From Legionella rowbothamii (lineage in GTDB: Bacteria > Pseudomonadota > Gammaproteobacteria > Legionellales > Legionellaceae), in assembly GCF_900639985.1 (NCBI RefSeq), contig NZ_CAAAIM010000001.1, positions 992,001 through 1,056,000 on the forward strand: a stretch of 64,000 nt of DNA. The letters run 5' to 3'. Made by a program: the position numbers and the translations under genes. The notes below the pieces were generated by a model, which was not told the origin of the DNA, searched no databases, and worked only from the letters and a program-made list of their open reading frames with translations. The number at the start of each line of letters is the position of its first letter. Position 1 is the stretch's first letter. Shown in pieces: positions 56,458 through 64,000 of this stretch.

Positions 56458-58284
56458 ATGGAAACACTAGCGCCAACCAAGACAGCCAATAAAGAAGCAC
56501 TGGCAGTACTCAAAGAATACTTTGGTTTTGACTCCTTCAGAACGCCACAAGAAGATATTATTAATGATGTTATTGCTGGACATGACGTACTCGTACTCAT
56601 GCCTACGGGTGGCGGAAAATCGCTTTGCTATCAAATTCCTTCTTTGGTCCGGCCCGGCGTTGGTATTGTAGTGTCCCCTCTTATTTCTTTAATGGAAGAT
56701 CAAGTAACTGCGCTTAAATTGCAAGGTATTCGCGCGGCCTACTATAATTCGTCACTAAGCAGCGAAGAAGCAAAGCAAGTTTTGGCACAGTTACATAATG
56801 ATGAACTCGATTTGTTATATATTGCCCCTGAACGAATCATCAGCTCAGCCTTTATTGAACGCTTGCAAGAATGTCACATTTCCTTATTTGCCATTGATGA
56901 AGCGCATTGTATTTCACAATGGGGGCATGATTTTCGCCCTGAATACGCCTCTTTAGGATTATTAAAAAGCTATTTTCCTGAAATTCCGGTGATTGCTTTA
57001 ACCGCAACTGCGGATAAACAAACTCGTCAGGATATTGTGGTTAAATTAAATTATGCACCTAAAAAATACATAGCCTCATTTAATCGCCCAAACATCCACT
57101 ACAAAGTTGTTCCCAAAACCAGTGTGATAAAACAATTAAGCCAGTTTTTAGAATCGGTAGAACAACAATCAGGTATTATCTATTGTGGTACTCGAAATAG
57201 CGTGGAAAACGTGGCTGAAAAGCTACAAGACTTAGGATTCAAAGCCCGGGCTTATCACGCCGGACTATCGCATAAAGAGCGCAAAGAGGTACAAAATTTG
57301 TTCCGCTATGATCGCATTGATCTGGTTGTTGCAACCATTGCTTTTGGTATGGGCATTGATAAACCGAATGTGCGCTTTGTCATTCACCATGATTTACCTA
57401 AAAATATCGAAGGCTATTATCAAGAAACTGGGCGAGCGGGACGTGATGGCTTACCGGCCAAGGCCTTACTCCTATATGATGCCGCAGACAGTGCCCGCTT
57501 ACGCTCCTGGATCATGAGTTCCCCAGGTGAAGAACAACGCCGTGTAGAAAGCAATAAATTGAATCACATGCTTGCCTTTGCTGAGGCATCTCATTGCCGT
57601 CGACAAATCTTATTACGGTATTTTGATGAGCCTTGGGATAACGAATGCAAATACTGCGATGTGTGCGATAGCCCGCCCACCACCGCCGATGCCACAGAGG
57701 ATGCGCAAAAGTTTTTATCATGCGTTTACCGACTACGTCAAAACTATGGACTTACTTATACCATTGAAGTCTTACGTGGTAGCAGTTCGGAGAAAATCAA
57801 GCAATTTGGTCATGAGCAATTAAGTACCTTCGGTATTGGCAAAGATAAATCTGCCCATTATTGGAAGCAATTAGCATGGCAACTTATTCATAAGGATTAT
57901 TGTTTTCAGGACATTGGCCACTTTAATGTACTGCGTTTAACGCAAAAAGCAATTCCCCTACTCAAAGGTGAAGAGAAAATTTCATTAACAATTCCTAATA
58001 ATGATCTGCAAGGCACTAAAAAGAAAAAGAAAGAACGCCTGCCATTTCAATCCAGCAACAGTCCTTTATTTGAAGTATTACGTATCTTAAGACGAAAGCT
58101 TGCCGATGAAGAAAATAAACCACCATTTATGATCTTTAGCGACGCAACCTTGCAAGCCATGGCTGAAGCTAAACCACAAAATACAGAGCAGCTACTCGCT
58201 GTACCTGGGGTGGGACAACATAAATTAGCTCATTATGGTAGTGATTTTCTTAAAACCCTTAAAGAATTTAACGAACAGGGGTAA
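56458..58284 (+). CDS. recQ: ATP-dependent DNA helicase RecQ
   Basis: The 608-residue protein matches E. coli RecQ in length and order: N-terminal [14 protein letters not shown] (Q-motif-like), Walker [13 protein letters not shown] (~49), [17 protein letters not shown] (~147), helicase C-lobe with [21 protein letters not shown] and [12 protein letters not shown], zinc-binding CRRQ...CKYCDVC (~380-403), winged helix, and a C-terminal HRDC domain (~530-608, ending LKEFNEQG). It unwinds DNA in recombination and repair. Confidence 0.97.
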   Translation: METLAPTKTANKEALAVLKEYFGFDSFRTPQEDIINDVIAGHDVLVLMPTGGGKSLCYQIPSLVRPGVGIVVSPLISLMEDQVTALKLQGIRAAYYNSSLSSEEAKQVLAQLHNDELDLLYIAPERIISSAFIERLQECHISLFAIDEAHCISQWGHDFRPEYASLGLLKSYFPEIPVIALTATADKQTRQDIVVKLNYAPKKYIASFNRPNIHYKVVPKTSVIKQLSQFLESVEQQSGIIYCGTRNSVENVAEKLQDLGFKARAYHAGLSHKERKEVQNLFRYDRIDLVVATIAFGMGIDKPNVRFVIHHDLPKNIEGYYQETGRAGRDGLPAKALLLYDAADSARLRSWIMSSPGEEQRRVESNKLNHMLAFAEASHCRRQILLRYFDEPWDNECKYCDVCDSPPTTADATEDAQKFLSCVYRLRQNYGLTYTIEVLRGSSSEKIKQFGHEQLSTFGIGKDKSAHYWKQLAWQLIHKDYCFQDIGHFNVLRLTQKAIPLLKGEEKISLTIPNNDLQGTKKKKKERLPFQSSNSPLFEVLRILRRKLADEENKPPFMIFSDATLQAMAEAKPQNTEQLLAVPGVGQHKLAHYGSDFLKTLKEFNEQG

Positions 58285-58384
58285 TTGCGTAGCCCAACAC
58301 CTTGCGATATTCTAAATCTTGCTAATAAGCACGTCATCCAAAGAGTCACAGTTATTAAGTTAAGGAAATTTTGCAATAATTGAG

Positions 58385-58450
58385 GGGGCGATGGCCCAAC
58401 ATGAAGTTATGATGTGGCTCGATGTCTTTTGGGGCCATTGGCTAACCAAC
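58385..58450. repeat. Degenerate GGCCCATGG repeat
   Basis: GGGGCGATGGCCCAACAT (58385-58402) and GGGGCCATTGGCTAACC (58431-58447) are diverged arms of the family, with ATGTGGCTCGATG between as in 7177-7193 (GGGGCGAATCGATG). The right arm contains the -35 hexamer of the downstream promoter. Confidence 0.65.
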
Positions 58451-58466
58451 ACGGCGTAAATATAAT
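58438..58466 (+). promoter_or_regulatory. Promoter for the 604-residue gene, -35 inside a repeat
   Basis: TTGGCT (58438-58443) and a perfect TATAAT (58461-58466) are 17 bases apart. Transcription from about 58473 gives a leader of ~170 bases before the ATG at 58644. Confidence 0.6.
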
Positions 58467-58525
58467 CCTTAAGTTAATAGTGGTGAGCCTAAGGAGATTA
58501 CGACAAAGAATATTCTGAGCGTAGC

Positions 58526-58669
58526 ATGATACCAATCTATGTTGTCTCCCCTATTCCGGAAATCCCTCACTTCGACCTGGATGACGTTAATGTAGAAGTG
58601 GATATGACGATACTTCTGCCCCACAACCTAAGGAGATGTGTTTATGACAAGCTTAAAGGATTTAGTTAA
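58526..58669 (+). other. Possible 47-residue leader frame overlapping the next start
   Basis: The frame begins MIPIYVVSPIPEIPHFDLDD and ends CVYDKLKGFS, overlapping the start of the effector-like gene in another frame. The PIPEIPHFDLDDVNVEVDMT portion reads like a real protein, vaguely DUF2589-like, so it may be a gene relic. The element CCTAAGGAGAT occurs at 58488-58498 and again at 58627-58637; after the first copy ACGACAA stands where the second has ATGACAA, so the upstream copy looks like a dead start. Confidence 0.3.
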
Positions 58670-60458
58670 AACGATTAATGAGAATGAAGACATTGGTAGC
58701 TTTTCAAAATCACATAAAACCATAGGCAACAGCCATACATATAGAATTCCTTTTGCATCAAAACCCTCCCAACAAGTTATTGCAGCTCTGGGTGGTCCTG
58801 AAACTTATGATGATAAACATGTCTTACTTACTGCTAAAAAAGATATAAAAACAACCGGCAATTCTAAAATAAATGTACGTAGTTTTACCCCAAACACTCC
58901 AGAAAGTACACTAACCCTTAGCGGAAAACGCCTAGACCGTCTTTTCAGCAGCGCTAAAATTTATGTGGATACTAGCATTTTTCCTCCTGGTCACTACCGA
59001 AAAGCGCTAACGGAAAAATTAACAGAGCAAAAAAAATTACCTAAAGAAAATAACAAAGTGAATTGGGAAAATCTTGCGGTTGCCGTCTGCCATGCGCAAG
59101 AGATAGACTTACTTGTAACAACCTGTGTAAGTAACCATGGAAGAGCGCATACAACTGTTCGCCCCAGCGCCAGTATTCATTCAAAAGCCCCGGCTTTTCT
59201 TCTCCTTTCTAGCCCTAAGCTTAATCTCAATAGAGATCATAGCAACGCGTTAAAAGAGAAAGACGAACAATTAAAATTTATTACCAGCATGTATCGCAAT
59301 CTCTTCAATGCCGCAGTTTCTGAGCAGCGGGAGTATATCGTTATGCCTGCAGCAGGGTTAACCAATCATGGCGGTAGCCCTGAAATGCACTTTAGTGCGC
59401 TCATGGCTGTTGCTCAAGAATATCCAACCTTAAATATTATTTATAATGCGGCTAACCATAAAAGTGCTTTTGATAGCGCATTAAAAACCGCAAACAATCC
59501 AGCTAACGTCGCGCGTACGACTAAAGATATTATTGCTGTTGCAGACTATTTAATGAACACTGCAGGGAAATCATGCGCCATTTATAACCCCTCCAGCAGT
59601 AATGTAGTCTATGGGCTTAGCGATGTGGGGGAGCACTGGCAATCCACTACTCTTACAATAGGAACTAATCCTGGCAAAACATTACAAGCCTATATTGGTA
59701 CCATCTCAACTGCCCCATTAAACAGCTATGGTATTAACCCAGGGGCCTTTACGAATATTATAGAGCGTAACCTAGGACAGCTTGCGGAAATTACCCAAAA
59801 AAATGAGAGCTCTCCGGCCAATACCATACCAACTACCAGTACAGAAAAAGCAGACCACCTGGAGAAAACCCCGACTCCAGTGCCCGTCAATACAGATGTT
59901 TCACCTGTGGAACAGGACGCGAAGGAGATGCTTGAGACGCATGAGGAACCAGTGCTTCCTTCACCAGTGCCGGTGACTAATGCTCAGCCCTCCTCGGAAC
60001 AAAAACCTGTACCCTCTTCATCAGTTGACACTCCAGTAGTAGAGCCAATTCCCCCCCAAAGAAAATCGTCTTCAGGGTCCATTGGCATGTTTCCTCCGGT
60101 TGTGGAAGAGGCCTCCTCAAATAACGATAAATCCGCTCAAAACTCATCATTAAGCCCTGAGCAACTAAATGAGGTAAATGATGCAATCAGTAGTTTGTTT
60201 AAAGAGATTCATAGTTGCTGGCCCTACCCTAATAAAACTTTAAAGCAGACGAAAATGGATGCACTCAATGCTCTGATAACTAACTCGTATACAATGAGTG
60301 TGACTAAGGCTGTGGAAAAGGTCAAAAATGACTATCCAGCGGCACTATCTGGGCATACAGTATTTGGGCTTTCCAAGGCTGGATATGTCAGTACACGTAC
60401 TCGAGATTTGTTGGAGAAATTGGAAACTGCGGATGCTCGACTAACGGTGGTTTTATAA
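58644..60458 (+). CDS. 604-residue multidomain protein, effector candidate
   Basis: Strong start: AAGGAG at 58630 with 8-base spacing. No signal peptide. Residues ~1-370 form a folded part; within it, YRNLFNAAVSEQREYIVMPA then GLTNHGGSPEMHFSALMAVA (~215-255) resembles a macro-domain core. A Pro/Ser/Thr/Glu-rich linker follows (~385-500, for example PVPVNTDVSPVEQDAKEML, QPSSEQKPVPSSSVDTPVV). A C-terminal domain of ~95 residues contains SLFKEIHSCWPYPNKTLKQT, NALITNSYTMSVTKAVEKVK and STRTRDLLEKLETADARL; I associate this with the small C-terminal module of several Legionella effectors (DUF5617-like, from memory). The design strongly suggests a Dot/Icm effector. Confidence 0.75.
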   Translation: MTSLKDLVKTINENEDIGSFSKSHKTIGNSHTYRIPFASKPSQQVIAALGGPETYDDKHVLLTAKKDIKTTGNSKINVRSFTPNTPESTLTLSGKRLDRLFSSAKIYVDTSIFPPGHYRKALTEKLTEQKKLPKENNKVNWENLAVAVCHAQEIDLLVTTCVSNHGRAHTTVRPSASIHSKAPAFLLLSSPKLNLNRDHSNALKEKDEQLKFITSMYRNLFNAAVSEQREYIVMPAAGLTNHGGSPEMHFSALMAVAQEYPTLNIIYNAANHKSAFDSALKTANNPANVARTTKDIIAVADYLMNTAGKSCAIYNPSSSNVVYGLSDVGEHWQSTTLTIGTNPGKTLQAYIGTISTAPLNSYGINPGAFTNIIERNLGQLAEITQKNESSPANTIPTTSTEKADHLEKTPTPVPVNTDVSPVEQDAKEMLETHEEPVLPSPVPVTNAQPSSEQKPVPSSSVDTPVVEPIPPQRKSSSGSIGMFPPVVEEASSNNDKSAQNSSLSPEQLNEVNDAISSLFKEIHSCWPYPNKTLKQTKMDALNALITNSYTMSVTKAVEKVKNDYPAALSGHTVFGLSKAGYVSTRTRDLLEKLETADARLTVVL

Positions 60459-60479
60459 ATAAGGGGAGTAAAGATTGAG

Positions 60480-60502
60480 TTACCGCGGCTTAACCGCGGT
60501 AA
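60480..60502. repeat. Perfect 9-bp inverted repeat at convergent junction
   Basis: TTACCGCGG and CCGCGGTAA flank the centre CTTAA, with GAG and TTC beyond. It is a minimal copy of the end of 48574-48660. Located between the effector-like gene and galU, it may serve both as terminator, although no T-run follows. Confidence 0.75.
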
Positions 60503-60572
60503 TTCGGACGTATTCGTTGGAAACTAAATATACAACATGCAAACAACCATACACTTTAAAACAGTGAAACAA

Positions 60573-61469
60573 CTACTCTAAATCTTGAGCCACTTGCTTT
60601 ATAAACTCTTTGAATGGTTGTTCCAATTCAGCACGTTTCAACGCATAGGTGACATTTGCTTTGATATAACCTATCTTCGAACCACAATCAAAATGCGAGC
60701 CATTAAAGCGATAGATATGGACATTTTCTCGCGAAAGTAAGCCATGAATTGCATCAGTAAGTTGCAATTCATTATTCTTCGTTATGGTATTTCTTTCTAA
60801 TACACTAAAAATTTCTGGAGAAAGAATATAGCGACCCAATATTGCTAAATTCGAATCAATTTCATTAGCCTTAGGCTTTTCAATCAACGCCTCCACCTGG
60901 GTTTCATCAGGATCATTGCTGCGCAAAGCAACTATTCCATAATGATGTCGCATGCTTGGCTCAACCTCTTTTGTTGCTAAAACGCATGAGATATCCTCAT
61001 TCGATTCATATAACGAAATCATATTTTTTAAACAGGAACTATTAGGCTCTTCCATCAAATCATCAGGCAGAATCACAGCAAAGGGTTCATTACCAATTAG
61101 TTTTTTAGCACACAAAATTGCATGCCCCAGTCCTAATAAATCGACTTGTCTTAGATATACATTGGTTACGTCTGGAGGCAAAATATGGTGGATCAATGAA
61201 AGCAATTGGGACTTTCCATCCTGACTTAATTTATTTTCCAAATCGGTATTTTTATCAAAATAATCCTCAATATCGACTTTATTTTGACTGGTCACAAAGA
61301 TAAGCTCATTAATACCTGCATCAATGGCTTCTTGAACAGCATATTGAATTAATGGGGTATCAATAACAGGCAACATTTCTTTTGGAATTGTTTTAGTGAT
61401 AGGGAGAAAACGTGTACCAAACCCCGCTACTGGAAATACAGCTTTTGTAATAGAACCCTTTTGTCTCAT
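60573..61469 (-). CDS. galU: UTP-glucose-1-phosphate uridylyltransferase
   Basis: GalU makes UDP-glucose for polysaccharide and LPS precursors. The 298-residue protein has AVFPVAGFGTRFLPITKTIPKEMLPV (in parts ~8-33), YAVQEAIDAGINELIFVTS, LGLGHAILCAKKLIGNEPFAVILPDD (~110-133), VEALIEKPKANEIDSNLAILGRYIL and FDCGSKIGYIKA. I chose the ATG giving MRQKGSITKAVFP, with GGAG 8 bases upstream; eight more residues are possible from an earlier start. Confidence 0.96.
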   Translation of the reverse strand: MRQKGSITKAVFPVAGFGTRFLPITKTIPKEMLPVIDTPLIQYAVQEAIDAGINELIFVTSQNKVDIEDYFDKNTDLENKLSQDGKSQLLSLIHHILPPDVTNVYLRQVDLLGLGHAILCAKKLIGNEPFAVILPDDLMEEPNSSCLKNMISLYESNEDISCVLATKEVEPSMRHHYGIVALRSNDPDETQVEALIEKPKANEIDSNLAILGRYILSPEIFSVLERNTITKNNELQLTDAIHGLLSRENVHIYRFNGSHFDCGSKIGYIKANVTYALKRAELEQPFKEFIKQVAQDLE

Positions 61470-61505
61470 GGAACGATACTCCTTTATCACCACAACTTTA
61501 AATTG

Positions 61506-61534
61506 AGTATAGTTAACAGAAATGAAAGTGCCAA
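61506..61534 (-). promoter_or_regulatory. Promoter of galU
   Basis: On the minus strand TTGGCA (61534-61529) and TATACT (61511-61506) are exactly 17 bases apart, and the galU ATG lies 36 bases after the -10 box. Confidence 0.65.
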
Positions 61535-61693
61535 AAAAAGCATAATATTATTTATTTTCAAACACTAAGAAAGATCAATGGATGCTCAAAATGAGCCAAA
61601 TAAGGACAATATTGTGGCTTGCAATAAGTGCATCCTCCGTGAATGGCAATAGTGGCCTATAATTAAATCTATTGAATATATTTTTGAGCAGTC

Positions 61694-62464
61694 ATGATTG
61701 TAATTAATTTGCCTATCCGAGGATTTGATCCCACGGAAACAGCGATCCCTTGGTATTTTTTATCAAAAGCCAATATTCCAGTTGCTTTTGCCACCCCAGA
61801 TGGGCAACAAGCATACGCAGATGAGCGAATGACCTCTCAAGGGCTTGGTTTATTGTCTCCCTTCCTTATGACCCGAAAGAGTGTACTACAACACTATCAC
61901 CATATGAGTCAAACAAAAGAGTTCCAAAATCCTCTTTCTTACCAGGAAATCAATACTAATTCAATTTTGGGGATGGTTTTTCCCGGTGGCCATGGTGAAG
62001 GAATAAAATCCATGTTGGAGTCGACTATTTTACACCAAAAAATAGTTGAATGTTTTGACCAAAATAAAGTTATTGCTGCTTTATGTACTGGAGTGCTTAC
62101 TGTTGCTCGAAGCATCGATCCTAAAACTCAAAAATCGGTTCTTTTTAATAGAGAAACAACAGCAGTCACCCGTTGGATGGAGTTATCCGGTTGGTATCTA
62201 ACACGTCATTTTTTTAATGATTATTATCGAATTTATCCGGTAACAGCCCAAGAGGAAATTCAAAAGCTATTAAAAAGCCCAAATCAATTTTTTACAGGTA
62301 AAGCAAAAGTATTTCCTATGCAATTCACCCATAAATTTTTATGCAGCCAATTTACTGTGCGGGACGACAATTATTTATCAGGACGCTGGCCAGGCGATTG
62401 TTATCGCTTTGCTTTAGATCTTGTTCAATTAGTACAGAAACAACTAGAGCAATTGAGAGAATAG
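61694..62464 (+). CDS. DJ-1/PfpI superfamily protein
   Basis: The 256-residue protein has the class I glutamine amidotransferase-like fold: FDPTETAIPWYFLSKANIPVAFATPDGQQA (~11-40, given in parts), GMVFPGGHGEGIKSMLES (~93-110) and the nucleophile elbow VIAALCTGVLTVARS (Cys ~131). The Glu/His partner residues could be in FPGGHGEG. Possible activities include glyoxalase-III/deglycase or hydrolase; cannot be told. It is longer at the C-terminus than DJ-1 itself. One base separates it from the next gene, so the two are coupled. Confidence 0.82.
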   Translation: MIVINLPIRGFDPTETAIPWYFLSKANIPVAFATPDGQQAYADERMTSQGLGLLSPFLMTRKSVLQHYHHMSQTKEFQNPLSYQEINTNSILGMVFPGGHGEGIKSMLESTILHQKIVECFDQNKVIAALCTGVLTVARSIDPKTQKSVLFNRETTAVTRWMELSGWYLTRHFFNDYYRIYPVTAQEEIQKLLKSPNQFFTGKAKVFPMQFTHKFLCSQFTVRDDNYLSGRWPGDCYRFALDLVQLVQKQLEQLRE

Positions 62465-62465
62465 T

Positions 62466-63770
62466 ATGAACCATCATAATACGATTAGAAATTGGGGAAA
62501 AACTTTTGAATGCTTGCCAAATAAAATATACGCTCCCTGTTCAGAAGAAGATATTTGTCAGATATTACAACACTGTGCCAAAGAAGGCAAAAAATTAAGG
62601 CCTATGGGATCACGCTATTCTTATACTCCATTAATTTGCAGTAATGATGCCATTATTTCCTTAGATAACTATCACGGCATCGAAGAGATTAATTACGACG
62701 AAATGACAGTTACCGTAAAAGGGGGAACTAAAATTGCGGATCTGGAAAGCGAGTTATTTGCTAATAATTTATCCCTATACAATCTTGGTGATATTAATCA
62801 ACAAACTATTGCCGGTTTAATTGCGACAGGCTCACATGGTACGGGTTTATCTTTTGGCATTGCATCCACCCAAATAACCTGGATTCAACTAATTACCGCA
62901 GATGGCAGGGTAGTAGAATGTTCTCCTACCCAACAACCTGAACTCTTTAAAGCAGCCCAAGTATCTCTAGGAACTTTAGGAATAATTAATAAGGTAAAAA
63001 TCAAAGTATTACCTAAATATTACATGCAACAAGAACGTAATCTTATTGATTTTGATAAAGCACTTGTCAATTTAATTGCGTCATTTTCAAATAATAGAAA
63101 TTATGAGTTTTTTTGGTTTCCTTACACCAATTTTGTTTTTGAAAAAAAACATAATATAGTTTCTGAGGAAACAGAAGCAAAAAAATTTAAAAAACTATTT
63201 AACGATTATGTCTTGGAAAATGGCGCGTTGTGGTTATTGTGCGAATTATCACGTAATTTTCCTGATTTTTATAGAAAACACGCTAATTATATACTTAAAA
63301 ATCTAAATTCTAATTTAAAAAATACGGCCCCTAGCACTGAATGCTACGCGACCACGCGCTTAGTTAACCATCGAGAAATAGAATATTCTATACCCATAGA
63401 GCAAGCAGTAACTACTATTCAGCAGATTCGCCAATTGTTGAATCAGCATGATGTTCATGTTTCTTTTCCAATTGAAGTACGCAGTGTCGCTGAAGATGAT
63501 ATTTATCTTAGCCCTAACTATCAGCGTAAAACAGTTTGGATTGCTGTCCACGCCTATACCAAAGATATTTATGAACCCATTTTTAGAGAAGCTGAAAAGA
63601 TTTTTATAGAAAATCAAGGCAGGCCTCATTGGGGAAAAATGCATTGGTTATCCCATAAAGAAATCCAAAATTTATATCCTTGCTTAACGAAGTTTAAAGA
63701 CATTCGTAAGCAAGTCGACCCCCAAGGTATGTTCTCAAATGGCTATTTAAATAAGCTTTTGGGCGAATGA
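62466..63770 (+). CDS. FAD-dependent sugar-1,4-lactone oxidase family protein (ALO/gulonolactone-oxidase-like)
   Basis: The 434-residue protein has the VAO-type FAD domain: TIRNWGKTFECLPNKIYAP (~6-24), KLRPMGSRYSYTPLI (~42-56, FAD pyrophosphate), VTVKGGTKIADLESEL, LGDINQQTIAGLIATGSHGTGLSFG (~109-133, with the flavin-contacting His of GSHGTG), SLGTLGIINKVKIKV, and an ALO C-terminal domain ending in NQGRPHWGKMHW (~375) and VDPQGMFSNGYL. It would oxidise a sugar lactone or polyol with O2 or another acceptor; eukaryotic members make ascorbate or erythroascorbate. The true substrate is unknown. It lies between the DJ-1-like gene and the SDR gene, each within 25 bases. Confidence 0.88.
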   Translation: MNHHNTIRNWGKTFECLPNKIYAPCSEEDICQILQHCAKEGKKLRPMGSRYSYTPLICSNDAIISLDNYHGIEEINYDEMTVTVKGGTKIADLESELFANNLSLYNLGDINQQTIAGLIATGSHGTGLSFGIASTQITWIQLITADGRVVECSPTQQPELFKAAQVSLGTLGIINKVKIKVLPKYYMQQERNLIDFDKALVNLIASFSNNRNYEFFWFPYTNFVFEKKHNIVSEETEAKKFKKLFNDYVLENGALWLLCELSRNFPDFYRKHANYILKNLNSNLKNTAPSTECYATTRLVNHREIEYSIPIEQAVTTIQQIRQLLNQHDVHVSFPIEVRSVAEDDIYLSPNYQRKTVWIAVHAYTKDIYEPIFREAEKIFIENQGRPHWGKMHWLSHKEIQNLYPCLTKFKDIRKQVDPQGMFSNGYLNKLLGE

Positions 63771-63793
63771 GCATCCTGGAGAGATATAAAACT

Positions 63794-64000
63794 ATGAGCA
63801 CGAACAAGCATGCGATTATAACGGGCGGGTCAAGTGGTATTGGTAAAGCCCTCGCGATTAAACTCGCTCACCAAGGATATTCTCTGAGCATTATTGCACG
63901 GGATGAGCGTAAATTATGCCAAGCGAAACAAGAAATTATTGCTCACTGTTCCAATGCCCCCCCAATACTTACTTTTAGTGCTGATGTTTCTAAAGAGGCT
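63794..64000 (+). CDS. Short-chain dehydrogenase, 3-ketodihydrosphingosine-reductase-like (partial)
   Basis: The first 69 residues are present: NKHAIITGGSSGIGKALAIK (~4-23) is the TGxxxGxG NAD(P) motif, LSIIARDERKLCQAKQEI is the second strand with the NADP-type Arg, and TFSADVSKEA the third. The segment ARDERKLCQAKQEIIAHCSN closely resembles the eukaryotic KDSR pattern (ARNE.KLLQAK.EIE.H), from memory. It follows the lactone oxidase gene after 23 bases and is likely in its operon. The catalytic Tyr-Lys and the C-terminus are off the window. Confidence 0.85.
   Translation, partial: MSTNKHAIITGGSSGIGKALAIKLAHQGYSLSIIARDERKLCQAKQEIIAHCSNAPPILTFSADVSKEA

Overview
The window reads as a chromosomal segment of a gamma-proteobacterium of the Legionella group. 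This rests on AT-rich DNA with Shine-Dalgarno starts, a gamma-proteobacterial core gene set (mreBC, purB, spoT-rpoZ-gmk, rph, pilT-yggS-yggT, recQ, galU), and several protein types typical of Legionella: an Lcl-type C-terminal domain, DUF2845-like and DUF3757-like secreted proteins, an ankyrin-repeat protein with a Cys-His-Asp N-terminal domain, and several large orphan proteins that look like type IV effectors. No dot/icm genes lie in the window, so the genus and all effector calls are inference.

Layout: 1-11 kb is mostly minus-strand housekeeping (mreC end, mreB, a ComEA-like protein, M20 peptidase, a MurG-family transferase, nadC, a Kef-type antiporter, ppsA, a SulP transporter). 11-15.7 kb is a plus-strand purB-nadB-nadA block. 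16-28 kb is accessory: an orphan 509-residue protein, tRNA-Leu(CAA), an Lcl_C surface protein, two beta carbonic anhydrases, a pentameric ligand-gated ion channel homologue, a papain-like protease and a coiled-coil protein pair. 28-32.3 kb is a four-gene efflux operon (outer-membrane factor, HlyD adaptor, two half-size FUSC proteins). 32.5-38.5 kb holds a short NAD-glutamate dehydrogenase, an alkyltransferase-like protein, small envelope proteins, an XRE regulator and an adhesin remnant. 38.5-45.2 kb is uup, then ridA, spoT, rpoZ, gmk and yicC, all on the minus strand. A SUKH-like gene and an ankyrin/protease-like gene sit between yicC and rph. 48.7-52 kb is pilT and yggS-yggT with two small genes. 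52.2-55.3 kb is a valine/branched-chain acyl-CoA operon. Then come mpg, recQ, a second large effector-like gene, galU, and an operon of a DJ-1-like protein, a sugar-lactone oxidase-like flavoprotein and the start of an SDR that resembles 3-ketodihydrosphingosine reductase.

Functional links: nadB, nadA and nadC together supply de novo NAD from aspartate. purB, gmk and spoT tie purine and (p)ppGpp metabolism together. The acyl-CoA dehydrogenase, hydratase and hydroxyisobutyryl-CoA hydrolase form consecutive valine-catabolism steps. The SulP transporter, two carbonic anhydrases and the ion channel may relate to bicarbonate or pH handling, but that link is speculative.

The intergenic DNA is rich in inverted repeats of several families. 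Seven of the eight convergent gene junctions carry one. One repeat supplies the stop codon of ridA and another supplies the -35 box of an effector-like gene. I saw no insertion sequence, CRISPR array, rRNA or integrase.
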